The notes under the pieces were generated by a model. That model was not told the DNA's origin. It saw nothing but the letters and a program-made list of their open reading frames with translations, and ran no database searches. The translations under genes and the position numbers were made by a program. Shown here piece by piece: positions 48,389-59,200 of a stretch of 64,000 nt of DNA. Origin of the DNA: Volvariella volvacea V23 (taxonomy: Eukaryota; Basidiomycota; Agaricomycetes; Agaricales; Pluteaceae); NCBI GenBank assembly GCA_000349905.1, contig KB722749.1:301612-365611 (forward strand), read 5' to 3'. Within the stretch, counting starts at the first letter, position 1. Each line of letters starts with the position of its first letter.

Positions 48389-51300
48389 ATGACCATCCTC
48401 ACCGCCCTGCGCCCTCGCCAAGATCCCTCGCTGCCAGTAGATCCCTCCATTCCGCTCCCGTCCATCCCCATTCCAACCGGTACAAATGATGTAAGTTCAC
48501 CTCATCGTGTGCCGCTAATTGCTCTCCAACTTTATCTTATGGGCGTCTCCATAGGGCACCCCAGGCGGCGATGCGCCCACCGATACGGGCACCCCAGAGC
48601 CCTCGGGTTCTCCATCGCCCGGTCCGACGCAGAGCTCAGAGACGCCTTCTGTAACAGAGCCCCCACCGTCGTCGACACAGTAAGTCGTCTTCTCATCAAT
48701 TAACATCGGAGCTTTTACAGAGATAACATGGTGGTTCAAGTTCTAGCTCTGCACCTCCGAGCAGCTCCTCGGAACCCCCACCCTCATCGTCCAGCTCGAG
48801 TGAAAGCAGTTCTAGTTCCTCGTCGTCTTCAACGTCCTCGTCATCCTCATCAACATCCTCGTCCACATCCTCGTCCATATCCTCGTCCACATCCTCATCA
48901 ACATCATCCAGTTCGTCCTCTTCGTCGTCTTCCTCCACCTCCAGTTCCTCATCCGAATCCTCCACGTCGACCTCTTCATCTTCGACCACCTCAGCATCAT
49001 CATCATCCTCATCACCCACCAGCTCTTCCGAAACAACAACAGAACCGCCGACATCAACGCCCGAATTCACCTCTTCCCCGGCTTTATCGGCAAAAACCAC
49101 AGCATTTACAACAATCGTTACAACTCAAGATGGCCAAGTCCTCACTGTACGTGTTTCTCCTCTGTCCCTCCCCACTCGCCTTCTATCTCGGCATCTGGGG
49201 GCCGCACCACCCAATTCCTCGACATGACTCCGTCCATGACATGCAAGGCACCTGTCAGATGACGGAATGATATCATAAACACCCTTTAGGGCATCGTTCA
49301 CCGTCTCCAACGTGAGGGCGATGCCTACTCGTCCCCAATCTATACAACTATTCCCCATTTGCACACGGGCGTCCTACTAACCCTTCCCCCGCATGTCCAG
49401 TTCACCTCGCCGCTCCCAACCTCGCTCTCGACAAACCAGCCGTCCACAAACTCGTCCCAGCGCACGGCCATAATCGCCGGAGCAACTTCTGCCGTTCTCT
49501 TTCTGGTCCTCCTGATTCTCGCCGGACTGTTTCTGTTCAAGCGCCGAAAGCTCCAGAGAAGAAGCCTGCTAGATGCCATCAGAGACGCGAGGAAGAGGGA
49601 GCATAAGGGGCTATTAGATGGCGAAGGATTTGACGATGACGACCACAATCACGGCAGAGGTGGTGATGGGCCCGGACCATCGACCATGTCCTCCTCAAGG
49701 AGTACAGCGCTCATGCGAAGTCTGGGTGGTGGTAGTGGTAGCTCGCGAGGCGGCAGTGTCGGAGGAGAAAGTTTATTGATGCGCGGATATAGCCCGTTGA
49801 ACACTAATCTGGCGACAAACAACAATGTCGGAACGACATCTTCCTATGCTTCGTCTTCCTCGTATCCCTTGACGCGTCTCCCTCTGCTCAACAATGGGAG
49901 TCCGAACAACGATAACGAGGATGACAACTTGGATCCGACCAGTCCACAGTATAGACTGCGGTCCAGGAGTGATCCCGCGATCGCCCCGTTGCACCCTCAC
50001 ACTAGATCGGATTCAGGACAGCTGAGTATACCAGGGCAATCTGCTAGCGCAGACAATAGCCCTACAGCACCTCTCGGTGTACCGCAGTACCCCTACTCTC
50101 CACATCTCTTCCGAGCGCGTACATCCGAATCTGGGTCGATATTCCTGGAAAACGGGGTATGGCCACCCCCCAAAGAGATACAAAATCAAGCTTCTCAGTC
50201 GGCTGTTGCTAGTGGGTCGGCTCAATCAGCTCAACCACAGTCGCCATCAACACCGATTTTCGTGGACCCGTTCGTGGGGAAGCTGAAGCAGCTGCAGCAG
50301 GAGAGGGAGAAAGATCTGGAGAGCATCGTCGACGAAGTTATGGGCCCCTCTCCCACGCTGGCGTCTCGTGCTCCTGGAAACAGCTCAGCCGTCTCGCTGA
50401 CGCACGCTCGGACAGAGTCCAACTCGGGCTCGATGAGAGACGGAAGCGTGGTCGAGAGCGAGATCCAAGCCCGGAAGATGAGGCTCATGGTCATGAACCC
50501 CAGCAGGACTCGGTCCGAAGAGAGCTCGATCTCACCCAGCAGCGCTGTATCCCCCGGTGCGGCTTCTGGTGTCGTAAGTCCCGAATCTCTCGTCTCGCCC
50601 TCTACTTCAGATAAACCGACAACAAATATTGTTGCTGTTACAAGTCCTACGCCAATTGAACCGACTGCTGCTGTGAACGCTCCAAACGTGCCTTTTGTGC
50701 CGCCTGTTGCACGGACCCATGCACGAAAGGGCTCGGGGTCGTCAATTAGGAGCATGAATCTAGTTGGTACCGCACCTGCTACGTCTCCACCTACTATTCC
50801 TCTACCACCCATTCCTATCGCTGCTGCTAATAACTCTAGTTCAGCATTACCTACTGATACACAGTCAGAAAAAGTATTACCAGATCTCCCTCCAGCTACA
50901 ATCCCCACCCCTGCTCCTATCTCTACTACATTTACCCCTGCCCCAAATCCATCCTCTACTACTACGTCTCCTTCTCCCCCTATCCCCTCCGTTACTAGCA
51001 CTGACACCCCCTCTCCCTCTCCCAAGACTTCCCGCACCTGGTCCCTCCCACATCCCAGCAAAAAGGCCTTCTCCGGTCGAAAAGGCATCCCAGGACTATC
51101 CATCCTTCCCTCCATATTCCGCTCCTCGACCTCGCCTCCGTCAACAACCTCAACATCGCCACCGGCGATGGTGGGGCTTTCAACGGTCGCCTCGGCCGTG
51201 ACGCCAGCACCGCCGCCGTCAGCTGTAACCTCGGGTTCACCACGAAAATCGCCGACGCTGGGAAAGAACAAGCATGTAGCATTCGATGCGTCGTCCAGTG

Positions 51301-52715
51301 CGAGTGCGAATGCAAACGCACCGCCGATTCTGACGTCCTCGCTGTCATCCTCTCCACCTAGAGCTAGCGCTGCGGGCGGTGTCCTCTCGTCCTCGCCACC
51401 GCGAGACGGAAGTGTGCTGTCAAGTTCGCTGTATTATCGCGGGCCGCCTGCATCGAGCAGTGCGGTTTACAATGCTCTGCCACCTGGTGCAGCTGCTCCT
51501 GTGCCTATAGGCGCCGCCGCCGCCATTAGTGGAAATGGTAGCGGTCCTGGGGAGGTGGTGTCCCCGGTGACGTATAACACGGTAAAGTCTAATACGCCGA
51601 GCGTGGTTGAGGATTCGGGATCGAGACCGAGGAGTGTGTGGTTGGGTCTTGGATCGGATGGGAATCGAGTCGAGAGCGGCCATGGCCAGAGCAGCAGCAC
51701 TGCACCAGGCACAGCAGCTCCAGCTGCAACAACGACATCGGCAGCGAAGACGGCAGCGACGAAGAAGAACACTACGACGCCGTATGGGCTGCCGGCATCT
51801 ATCCCTGTGTCTGGGGATGTCGTGGTCGTCCAGGGGTCTTGGACTCAAAGCGGGAATGGAGGCAGTACACCGCAGGGCCCTCATTCGAATGCTGGTGCGA
51901 AGAACAAGTCGTCCTCAGGTCCTCAAACGATTATAACCGAATTCCCACCTCCATATACCGAGGCCTTCCGCCGACCTCCACTCTCTCAACAACAGCAACA
52001 ACAACCGCAACGAACCGCTCAGCCACCCAACACCAACACCAACACTACCAACGCTCAGAGCAACCCCAATCCAACCCCCAACTCCGACACTCGCCACGGC
52101 GAGTACCACGACGACCACTTCTACCCCGACCTCCGTCCCGCCAAAGAGCACCACCAGTTCCCCTACACTGCGCGCCTCCCCATCGGCGCCGCCATTCCCG
52201 TGAACCCCAGCCCATTGGGCAGGAACGTCTCATACGCGGCGAGCAGTACCGTCAGCGGCGGAACGCTGAGCCGGAGCGGGACGATTGGGTTGAGTCAACT
52301 CGGGGAGTCGTCGTCGGCGAGGAATAGCAGGGTTTTCAGCGAGGCGGAGAGTAGTGCTATGGCTGATGAGTGGATTCCGGTTTCGAAGTGGTCTGAGAGC
52401 GGGGAGGATGTTGTGGGTGGGAGTGCGAATGCGAATCTGAGCATGATGCGGGAGGGGTATTTGAGGCCGATTGAGGAGGGCGATGGAAGAGGACTGCATT
52501 TTGGAGGCGCTGATCAGGTGGATTTGGGGATGGATTTGGATGTGCCTGCGGTTGGTGGTAGTGGCGGTGAGAGGAGAGCAAGCTTTGGGAGTACGAGTGG
52601 GAGTAGTACGAGTGGACAGACGGAGGGGAAGAGAGAGTCGAAGCTTTGGTTGGAGAGAAAACCACATCCTCCGAGTCCTACTACTCCAACTGGATCGCCC
52701 AGGATGAATGTATAG
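48389..52715 (+). CDS. Ser/Thr-rich single-pass membrane protein with long disordered cytoplasmic tail
   Basis: Four exons (48389-48490, 48555-48679, 48741-49146, 49290-52715) give 1,352 aa. The outer part is almost pure Ser/Thr/Pro/Glu (residues ~60-200), likely heavily O-mannosylated. One TM helix (AIIAGATSAVLFLVLLILAG) is followed by a stop-transfer FKRRKLQRR near residue 280. The remaining ~1,000 residues are Ser/Pro/Asn-rich and disordered. The layout resembles Wsc/Mid2-type wall-stress sensors, but there is no WSC or other recognised domain, and no N-terminal signal peptide in this frame. The segment 49290-49400 just before the TM is the weakest part of the model: it is open but not convincingly protein-like, and an extra intron ending at 49402 may exist. 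Confidence 0.65.
48853..48900 (+). repeat. 12-bp coding minisatellite (about four units)
   Basis: Imperfect units of ACATCCTCGTCC in tandem, embedded in a longer TCN-rich tract (about 48790-49000) that encodes the Ser-rich ectodomain. Likely length-variable between strains. Confidence 0.8.
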
Positions 52716-53319
52716 GTCGATGCCTAGATGTTAGAAGGAACGCGGGAGAAAACTCAAAAAAATCTAAGTCTGAACGGCAGACGGAATGAACACGGTCGTT
52801 GATCGTGGTCAACTTGGTTTTATACACGTACACATTTGGACTTGCAGTTTTCTTTGCATCGCATCATTAATTCCTGGCCCTCTATTAGGATATGCACAAC
52901 CCTCATTCCGTTCTCTTTATCCTCATCGGGACATCTACGCTCTTGCTTTCTGGTTCTCGTATTATACTGTATATAGACGTTACTCTCATTTTCGTTCGTA
53001 CTAGTGGTTACCCCCATGCTTCCGCCCAGCTTTTTTACATATCGCCCATCACTCCGCATTGTGCATATATCGCTCGCTATTTGGACTATCTATCTACCTA
53101 CCCAAACTACCTGCGTTTTTTGTTCGTATGATGACGCATCGTTGGTCGTGTACCAATGTTGGTTGCGGTATATAATATCTGTTGATTATGTGGAGATTTC
53201 AAGAACCATCCTATTAGGCCCACTCGTTGTAGCTAACAGATGGGTCTGCGTGGATCGATAGCCCATAGTCATATTAAGCGATACCGTGGTAGAGCACTCA
53301 TCTCTAAAGTACAGTATAC
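52716..53319. other. Convergent intergenic region
   Basis: 604 nt between the Ser-rich gene stop and the GGCT-like gene stop. Pyrimidine- and AT-rich; no supported gene. Confidence 0.5.
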
Positions 53320-53790
53320 TTATAGTGATGATATGTCGGCATTATCTTCAATTCCGTCATCAGTCATCAAATCCAGCCACGACTGCAAGTGCTCCTTCAC
53401 AAATACCTCAAGTTCCCAGGATGAGTCCGGCAATATCAAGTCCATGTGCCTGTCTCTCCAGAGATATGTATCGGCGTTCACTATCTCACCGCTGTCAGTC
53501 ACAGCATCAACCTCCACAACTTCGTAGCTGTCTTCACCCTCAATCTCGTCCAGCATTTCACGTTGGGGGTCCGAGGGCCACGCAGTTATTGCGGACGGCG
53601 CGACGAGCAAAGCCGGATATTTTGGCGGGTTGGACGAGACGGTCCATTTCTGCGACGTTGTCGTCATAGCCCAAGCGAGAAGTGGCATGGCGCGGAGGGT
53701 TCCGTATGAGAACAATGGACGAGGTTCGATCCTCTGCGGCCACTTAGCATCGTCTTATACACAGGCTTTTAAGCGACGCACCTGTTTCAT
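53320..53790 (-). CDS. Gamma-glutamylcyclotransferase-like (AIG2/GGCT family) protein
   Basis: Two exons (53790-53782, 53733-53320), 140 aa. Exon 1 encodes only MKQ; the acceptor CCGCAG leads into RIEPRPLFSYGTLRAMPLLA. The FxYGTLR motif is the substrate-binding loop of the family, and LDEIEGEDSYEVVEVDAV matches the conserved LDxxEGxxY block. The C-terminal WELEVFVKEHLQSWL is typical of fungal AIG2-like proteins. The length (about 140-180 in the family) fits. GGCT/AIG2-like enzymes release 5-oxoproline from gamma-glutamyl amines or peptides; which substrate is used here is unknown. The catalytic Glu is expected in the YPALLVAPSAITAW to LDEIEG interval but cannot be fixed by eye. Confidence 0.75.
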
Positions 53791-54003
53791 TGTGGAGAAT
53801 TTCTAGGATGTGGATTTAGGAACAAAGACTACATTCGAGATGCAACAGCAGTTCCTGGATTGTGGTTTAGGAGGCGTTCAGGGGTGAGATCTGAGACTGC
53901 TTGGTTAAGATTGAAGTCCCAACAAGCACAAATAGACAACCGAGATAAAGCTGTGCTTGTAAACGGTATACAGGTGTGTGGTATCCTAACCTGAAGCCAG
54001 TAG

Positions 54004-54171
54004 CTAGCTTGTGGCGTCTGATATACCACGCGCCTCTTCGTTCTCTGCAACAAGAGTGGTTGCCACTCGGGCACGCATTTGCCTCGTGCAATGGCTGTCA
54101 CCGTACCCATGTTGAGAATCAAATTATCCAACTTTGCTGTGAGCTTTTGTATTTTTTCCCGAGACCCCATT
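54004..54171 (-). CDS. Possible 34-aa small protein (two-exon)
   Basis: ATG at 54171, exon 1 54171-54108, a 63-nt GT-AG intron, exon 2 54044-54004. The product begins MGSREKIQKLTAKLDNLILN and ends EEARGISDATS. The exon 1 peptide is amphipathic and a TATA-like TATATAGG lies about 90 nt upstream on this strand. No family recognised. It may instead be a 5' leader exon of the GGCT-like gene just downstream. Confidence 0.25.
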
Positions 54172-54257
54172 GAAGAGGATGAGGTGCTCTCCACACATCA
54201 GCACACCGCCTTCGGGCTGTCAAGCTCTAAAGTGCCTCCAATTGTCTACAATTTTCC

Positions 54258-54264
54258 TATATAA
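54258..54264 (+). promoter_or_regulatory. TATA box of the Ser/Pro-rich protein gene
   Basis: TATATAA 86 nt upstream of the ATG at 54350, in a pyrimidine-rich context; near-palindromic, so it could serve both strands. Confidence 0.5.
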
Positions 54265-54349
54265 CCACGATACAATCTAGGGCATAAAATCGACCTCTTG
54301 CATTTCACTTTGTTGTGCTCAACGTATACGCCTCGCAACCTATCTCGAC

Positions 54350-55228
54350 ATGGGTACATTTTCTTCGAGTAAGTGTCTGTGGCTGCTTAATTTCATACGT
54401 ACAATCTAAGCTTCACCCTTTGTAGTACCTTCGTTTGTCAAGCAGCGGAACAAGGAAGCATCTCAAAGTCTTCAAGTACCAGGTGCTAGCACCTCCAATG
54501 GTCCAACCACATATGGACACATCTATTCGCCACAAACGATGCCTCAGAATCCTCTTACCTCCTCGCCTTACCTCCTGCTCCCAAACCCATTATGGGGGCT
54601 TGAAATGCCCAAACACGGTAGCCTGAGCGCTAACTGCAGGGGAACACTTCAACCTACGGGTCGATATTCCTACAAAGTGGAACTAAGCTATCAACCCTCT
54701 TCACCTCCCAGCTGCTCTCGCTGTCAGCGCTCTTTGAGCTGTTCAAAGGAGGATGGAGAGGAGAGGTATTCGTGCTCGTCGAAGAGACATTCAAGCAGAA
54801 AAGCAAGAAGGGCTCGATCCTATTCGCCCAATCCTCCACCTCTTACTGTTAGCACGGTTAAAACACCACGGTATTACCCTCTACCATCTGTTGAGACCAT
54901 TGAAAGTTGCAGCGACGCCTCCTCGGACAGCTCGCACGAGTTGCCACCTATATACCACCCACCTGCATTTCGGATCCCCTCACCTCTACCTTCTAGCAGC
55001 TATCCAAGTCATTACTGTACTCCACCTCCCGCTGTCAGTGTCATTGGATCTTCGACTGTGTCTGCTGTGTCCGCCCCACCAAATTCGTCTTATCAGCCTC
55101 ACAACCCATTAATAGCTCGTGAACAATATAGTCATGGCAGCAGCAACAGCAACTCCCTGCTTTCATCCATTAACTTGCATTCATCTGGACCAAAGTCTTC
55201 CCACAGACCAAGCAGGAGGGGACAATGA
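54350..55228 (+). CDS. Ser/Pro/Tyr-rich protein of unknown function
   Basis: Two exons (54350-54368, 54426-55228), 273 aa. Exon 1 encodes MGTFSS; the Gly at position 2 with Ser nearby makes N-myristoylation conceivable (MGxxxS). The middle has a basic, Ser-rich cluster (RHSSRKARRARSYSPNPPP), a Cys-containing segment (SCSRCQRSLSCSK) and repeated Tyr-Pro-Pro patches (YHPPAFRIPSPLPSSSYPS). No domain recognised; disordered by composition. Typical of lineage-specific Agaricomycete proteins. Splice phase is unambiguous and a TATA box is present, so I believe the gene is real. Confidence 0.6.
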
Positions 55229-56211
55229 GTAGGGTGATAATTCCAATTACTGGTAGCGAAATGGAGCAGCGAAAGTGTACACGTCTAATATATCGAATTG
55301 ATCTCTTTGATTGCAACACGTAACACGCTATGAGGGGAGATGAGTAGTCATTGTGGCCTGCCATCCTACAGAAGCACGACAGCTTGCCGCAGTTTGCTGC
55401 CTTCAAGTTGAGGTTTATCCCCAGTGAATGATTAACGCAAGGTCTGTGTGTACATCCAGCCAAGATTACATATGCACCTCCACGAAGTTCTGGGAGATTC
55501 CAGGAGGCTTCCATGTCCGACCACATGGTCCTCATGGCTTTCCAGCTAACGATGCATATGCGTGTTTTCGATGAGCAAAGCTATATACTTCCGCAGGTTG
55601 GATGGGGGTTCTACTTTTGCGACGTTCTTGGGATTGCATGTATGGCCCAAGCTCGGAGGAGTCCGCAAATAATTCTGCGAGTGGGTAACCCATGCGAGGA
55701 TATGGCAGCATGAGGCCTGCCAAAAAGACAGGGATCCTGTCTCGCAGCCGCCAGGAGGCCATAAAAATCGGACTTTTCAACTGCATCAGGCATCTTGTTC
55801 TGCCGAACAGGAAGGCCATACAAACGATGCGTTTTTTTTTTTGGAGTCAGAACGCTAAGCGCTTACTACCTCTCCAACAGCCCGGCGCAACGAGGTCGGC
55901 CAGCCGTCATAGGAGGTAGTAAACGGTGGCAAGAACCTCACGTTCAGTGGCCATGAGCATAGGGTGGTCGACAGGGAGGACGGGAACTGAAGCTCATTAC
56001 TTGGAATTGGTGGGGTAATATAAAGACGCGTTGCGATTGGCTGGGCGCGCAGGACACGTGACAGTAAGGCTGTCTGCGCCATCGTCGACCCTGAGGCCAT
56101 TGTTGCCTCGTGTGGGTGCGCCGATTGGTAGAATGAAGCTTGCCAGATCCACAGCTTCTTGTCTTTATACCGCAACTACTCTGATATCCAGCTTCCAGGC
56201 TGTGAGGAAGG
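55229..56211. other. Intergenic region upstream of the RBR gene
   Basis: About 980 nt. Several overlapping frames (55170-55535, 55532-55819, 55855-56228) but none consistent with a gene. A T run at 55831-55841. Around 56030-56060 a CACGTG (GGACACGTGACAG) lies in the presumed RBR promoter. Confidence 0.45.
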
Positions 56212-59200
56212 ATGAGTTGGTTCACCACCTTCTTCCCCGCTCCTAAGCCCCAGGACTCCCATCCTCAGCCTCCATCGAGGACTCTCAGTCGGGCTGGGAG
56301 TACAAGGGAGACCAGCGGGGCCCAAGTTCGTGCACCCACCGCGCAACCTCACGCGTCTACCTCTCAGCCGGTCGATATACCCAAAGCTGTTGAAGTTGTC
56401 GAACCAGAACCAACCCCAAGCACCATCCAGGACCCCAAAACAAAGGCGCTTCTCGACGATGGCGGTATCAATGCTTCGACAACTCCTATTCTCATAGAAC
56501 GAAAGGCCGCCCACTCGCCTGAAGATGGATCTGACGCATCAGACGCAGAATCCGAAGCGTCTACTGCACAAGGTGGTGGTGCCCACACAAACCCATTCGC
56601 CCGACCCACTCCTGACTTTCCCAAGCGAAGTGACTCTTCCGACTTGGATCCGTTCCTCCCTCCCGAGACCCCTTTGGACACAGAGCATCCTTTGGGTCCT
56701 GAGGATCCGCATTCGGATCCAGAGGAGATAGGGGACGAGGGTCAGATGGATTACTCCGCCCTACTTCGAGATGTTGCTTTGGGGAGAGAAGTTGTCGTAT
56801 CTCACCCTGGTTCCAGCCAATATACCCAAGGGATGAGTGTCTCCGCGTGCGGATTGGCTGCGCTGAACTGCGTACGCGTAATTCTTGGGAAGGAGCGAGA
56901 TTATGGAATTACCGGCGAAGACCTACTGCGCTGTATGATGCTTCCGGAAACAATCGAGGTAACGTCTCGTGTCTTTTCGCTCATCGTCATTAGGTTCAAT
57001 CATGCGTCTTTGTGTATAGGATATTGTTACAATCTGTCAAATGTGGACAAGCCAAGCCCACCTAGATGTGGATGATATTCACCAAATGCCATTATTCGAA
57101 GAATCCCTTAGTCTACACTTGACGCATTTCGGGCGTCCGAGTGCGCTAGAGTTTAGCAGATTACTCTCGTAGGTCACATCCTTCTTTACACCACTTGATT
57201 TGACCACCACTTCGCACAGGGACATGCAAGAAATCGCAAGTTCCGCAGCACTTGTCATCACCCGTCCTCCCGAAATCCTCGCCTGCTTCAAGATATCCGT
57301 CCTCGTCTGTGACGTATTCGTCACATTCGACTCCCATCCTCGACCGTTGCACCCCTATGGTGCTGGATTCGTGTTCAGCACGTCTTTGGAAGCAACTGCT
57401 CAGCGTCTTGCAGCCCTTCTTGGTGTTGACGGAGAGATACTGAATGACCCCGACATGGATTGGCAAGCCCAACTGCTCGGCAACTTTTCTGGTCACCTTT
57501 TCACCATCAGCGACGAGCATCGCATCAAGACTCTGGAAGCAGCGAAGGCTAAACTCCTCGAGATGGGCATATCAGCGCTCCAGTTAAAGACAGAAATTTC
57601 TGATCTCAAGACACAAATCAATGACCTGAACCAAACAAGAGCACATCTGGAGGGGCGAGTCGAGACGAGAGATCGTATGCTAGGCGATCTCCGCATTCGG
57701 CTTGACTCTGTTGCGGAAGAAAGGGACTACTTGAACAACATGATACAAAACGGATGGACAGATAATAACGGCGACAGAGAGAACCAAACAGCCATCATTG
57801 AATCTCTTCAGGCGGAAAATGAACGGCTGCAGAAGGATTTGGACAATAAGGCGCAGGAGGGCAACCGTCTCGAATCTGCCAAAGTCGCCTCTCTGCAGGA
57901 GGAGGTCGACCGTTTGAAGAGACAATTGCAAGAACAAAGCGAACAAATTCAGGATCAAGCTAAAGAGTACGAGATGCTGACATCCAAGTTGCAGGAGTTG
58001 GCAAGCCCTCCTCCCCAGCCAAACCTGTCCACTCCCATCGACTATCCACCACTTCCAGCACCAATGAATGTCGATCCACCGTTAGAACGTCAATCTCCCA
58101 CCTTGAATGACCACGACGAACAGCCGCCTGCTTCAAGTCAAAGCGTCAGACTTCCTCCTCCAGAACCCTCGCCACGCTCAGATGCCAAAGGAAAAGGTCG
58201 AGTGGTACCCGCACCAATCCCCAGATGGGGCAATTTCGATGCTCAAGAGTCGAATTCGATTCCTCCATTCACATCCAAGTCACTATATGCCACCAGACGT
58301 CCCGTCGACCCTCTTGCTCCATCGTTGACCGTAGACGACAGCGGATGGTGGAATTATTCACAGGCTGCCAATCCTCCCGCAGCAAGCGCCATCACGTACC
58401 CACCCCAACCATCATGGCCGGCTTCACCACCCAAACGAGAGTCACCGACGCCCACCCAGACTGATTGGTTCACCGGTATGGGCAAATCCGCCTCTCCTCC
58501 CGAATCTCGGACGGACAGCACGATTTCGAAATCGCCCCCCAAGGAAAGGAGGATTCGCGTAGAGCCCAAGCCAGCGCCGGCCCAGCTCCCCTCCCCTCCC
58601 GCCAGACGTGTCGTCAAATCAGCCTCGATTGCGCATTCAGCGCCTTCGTTCTCCATCTACCCCGACGCCTCAGAAGCCCCGAATCCGAGACGATTCCGTG
58701 TGGGCAAGGACTCGGACGGCGTTGGTGCACCCTCGGGCTCGGGCTCCTCGTCCAAGAAACGAGAGGGCGTTCATATCCCGCCAATGCCTCGTGCTATACC
58801 CCCTCTCCCCAAGTACCCACGCCCTTCACCTGCTATCCATCGGGCTGCCCGTTCTCCACCGCCCCGGGCGTTCACTTCTCCTGCGTTTGGCTTCCATTCC
58901 CCTACAGGGCATCAAGAGGCCGATCTCGACAGAGACCGAGCGCTCGCAGAACAGCTCCAGCGCCAGTGGAACGTCGAGGATCCCGAGACGGCGAGGGAGA
59001 TTGAACGTGTGCTGAGAGAGGACTTTGATGCGGACGAAGATGACTGGGTCGCGAGGCGGATGAGGAGGGGGAGAGAGCCCAGTCCGGTCAGGATACCGCA
59101 GTTCCCGGTGATTGAACAAGAGTTTACGCCGATTATACCCCCAGAACTATCCTACCAGGACTCGTTCGGAGGCGGCGCAGGCGCTGGGCCGAGTAACAAT

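Larger units (their letters stand above)
53791..54349. other. Divergent promoter region with the possible small ORF
   Basis: 559 nt between the GGCT-like start and the start of the Ser/Pro-rich gene; contains the TATATAA at 54258-54264 and the candidate small ORF at 54004-54171. Nothing else recognised. Confidence 0.45.

Noticed and set aside
48696..49100. Acidic Asp/Glu/Val-rich minus-strand frame
   Set aside because: Antisense of the TCN serine-codon tract of the plus-strand membrane protein.
55855..56175. Minus-strand frame with a mitochondrial-like N-terminus (MASGSTMAQTALLSRVLRAQ)
   Set aside because: Overlaps the expected RBR promoter, has no coherent continuation after the first 35 residues and resembles no family.
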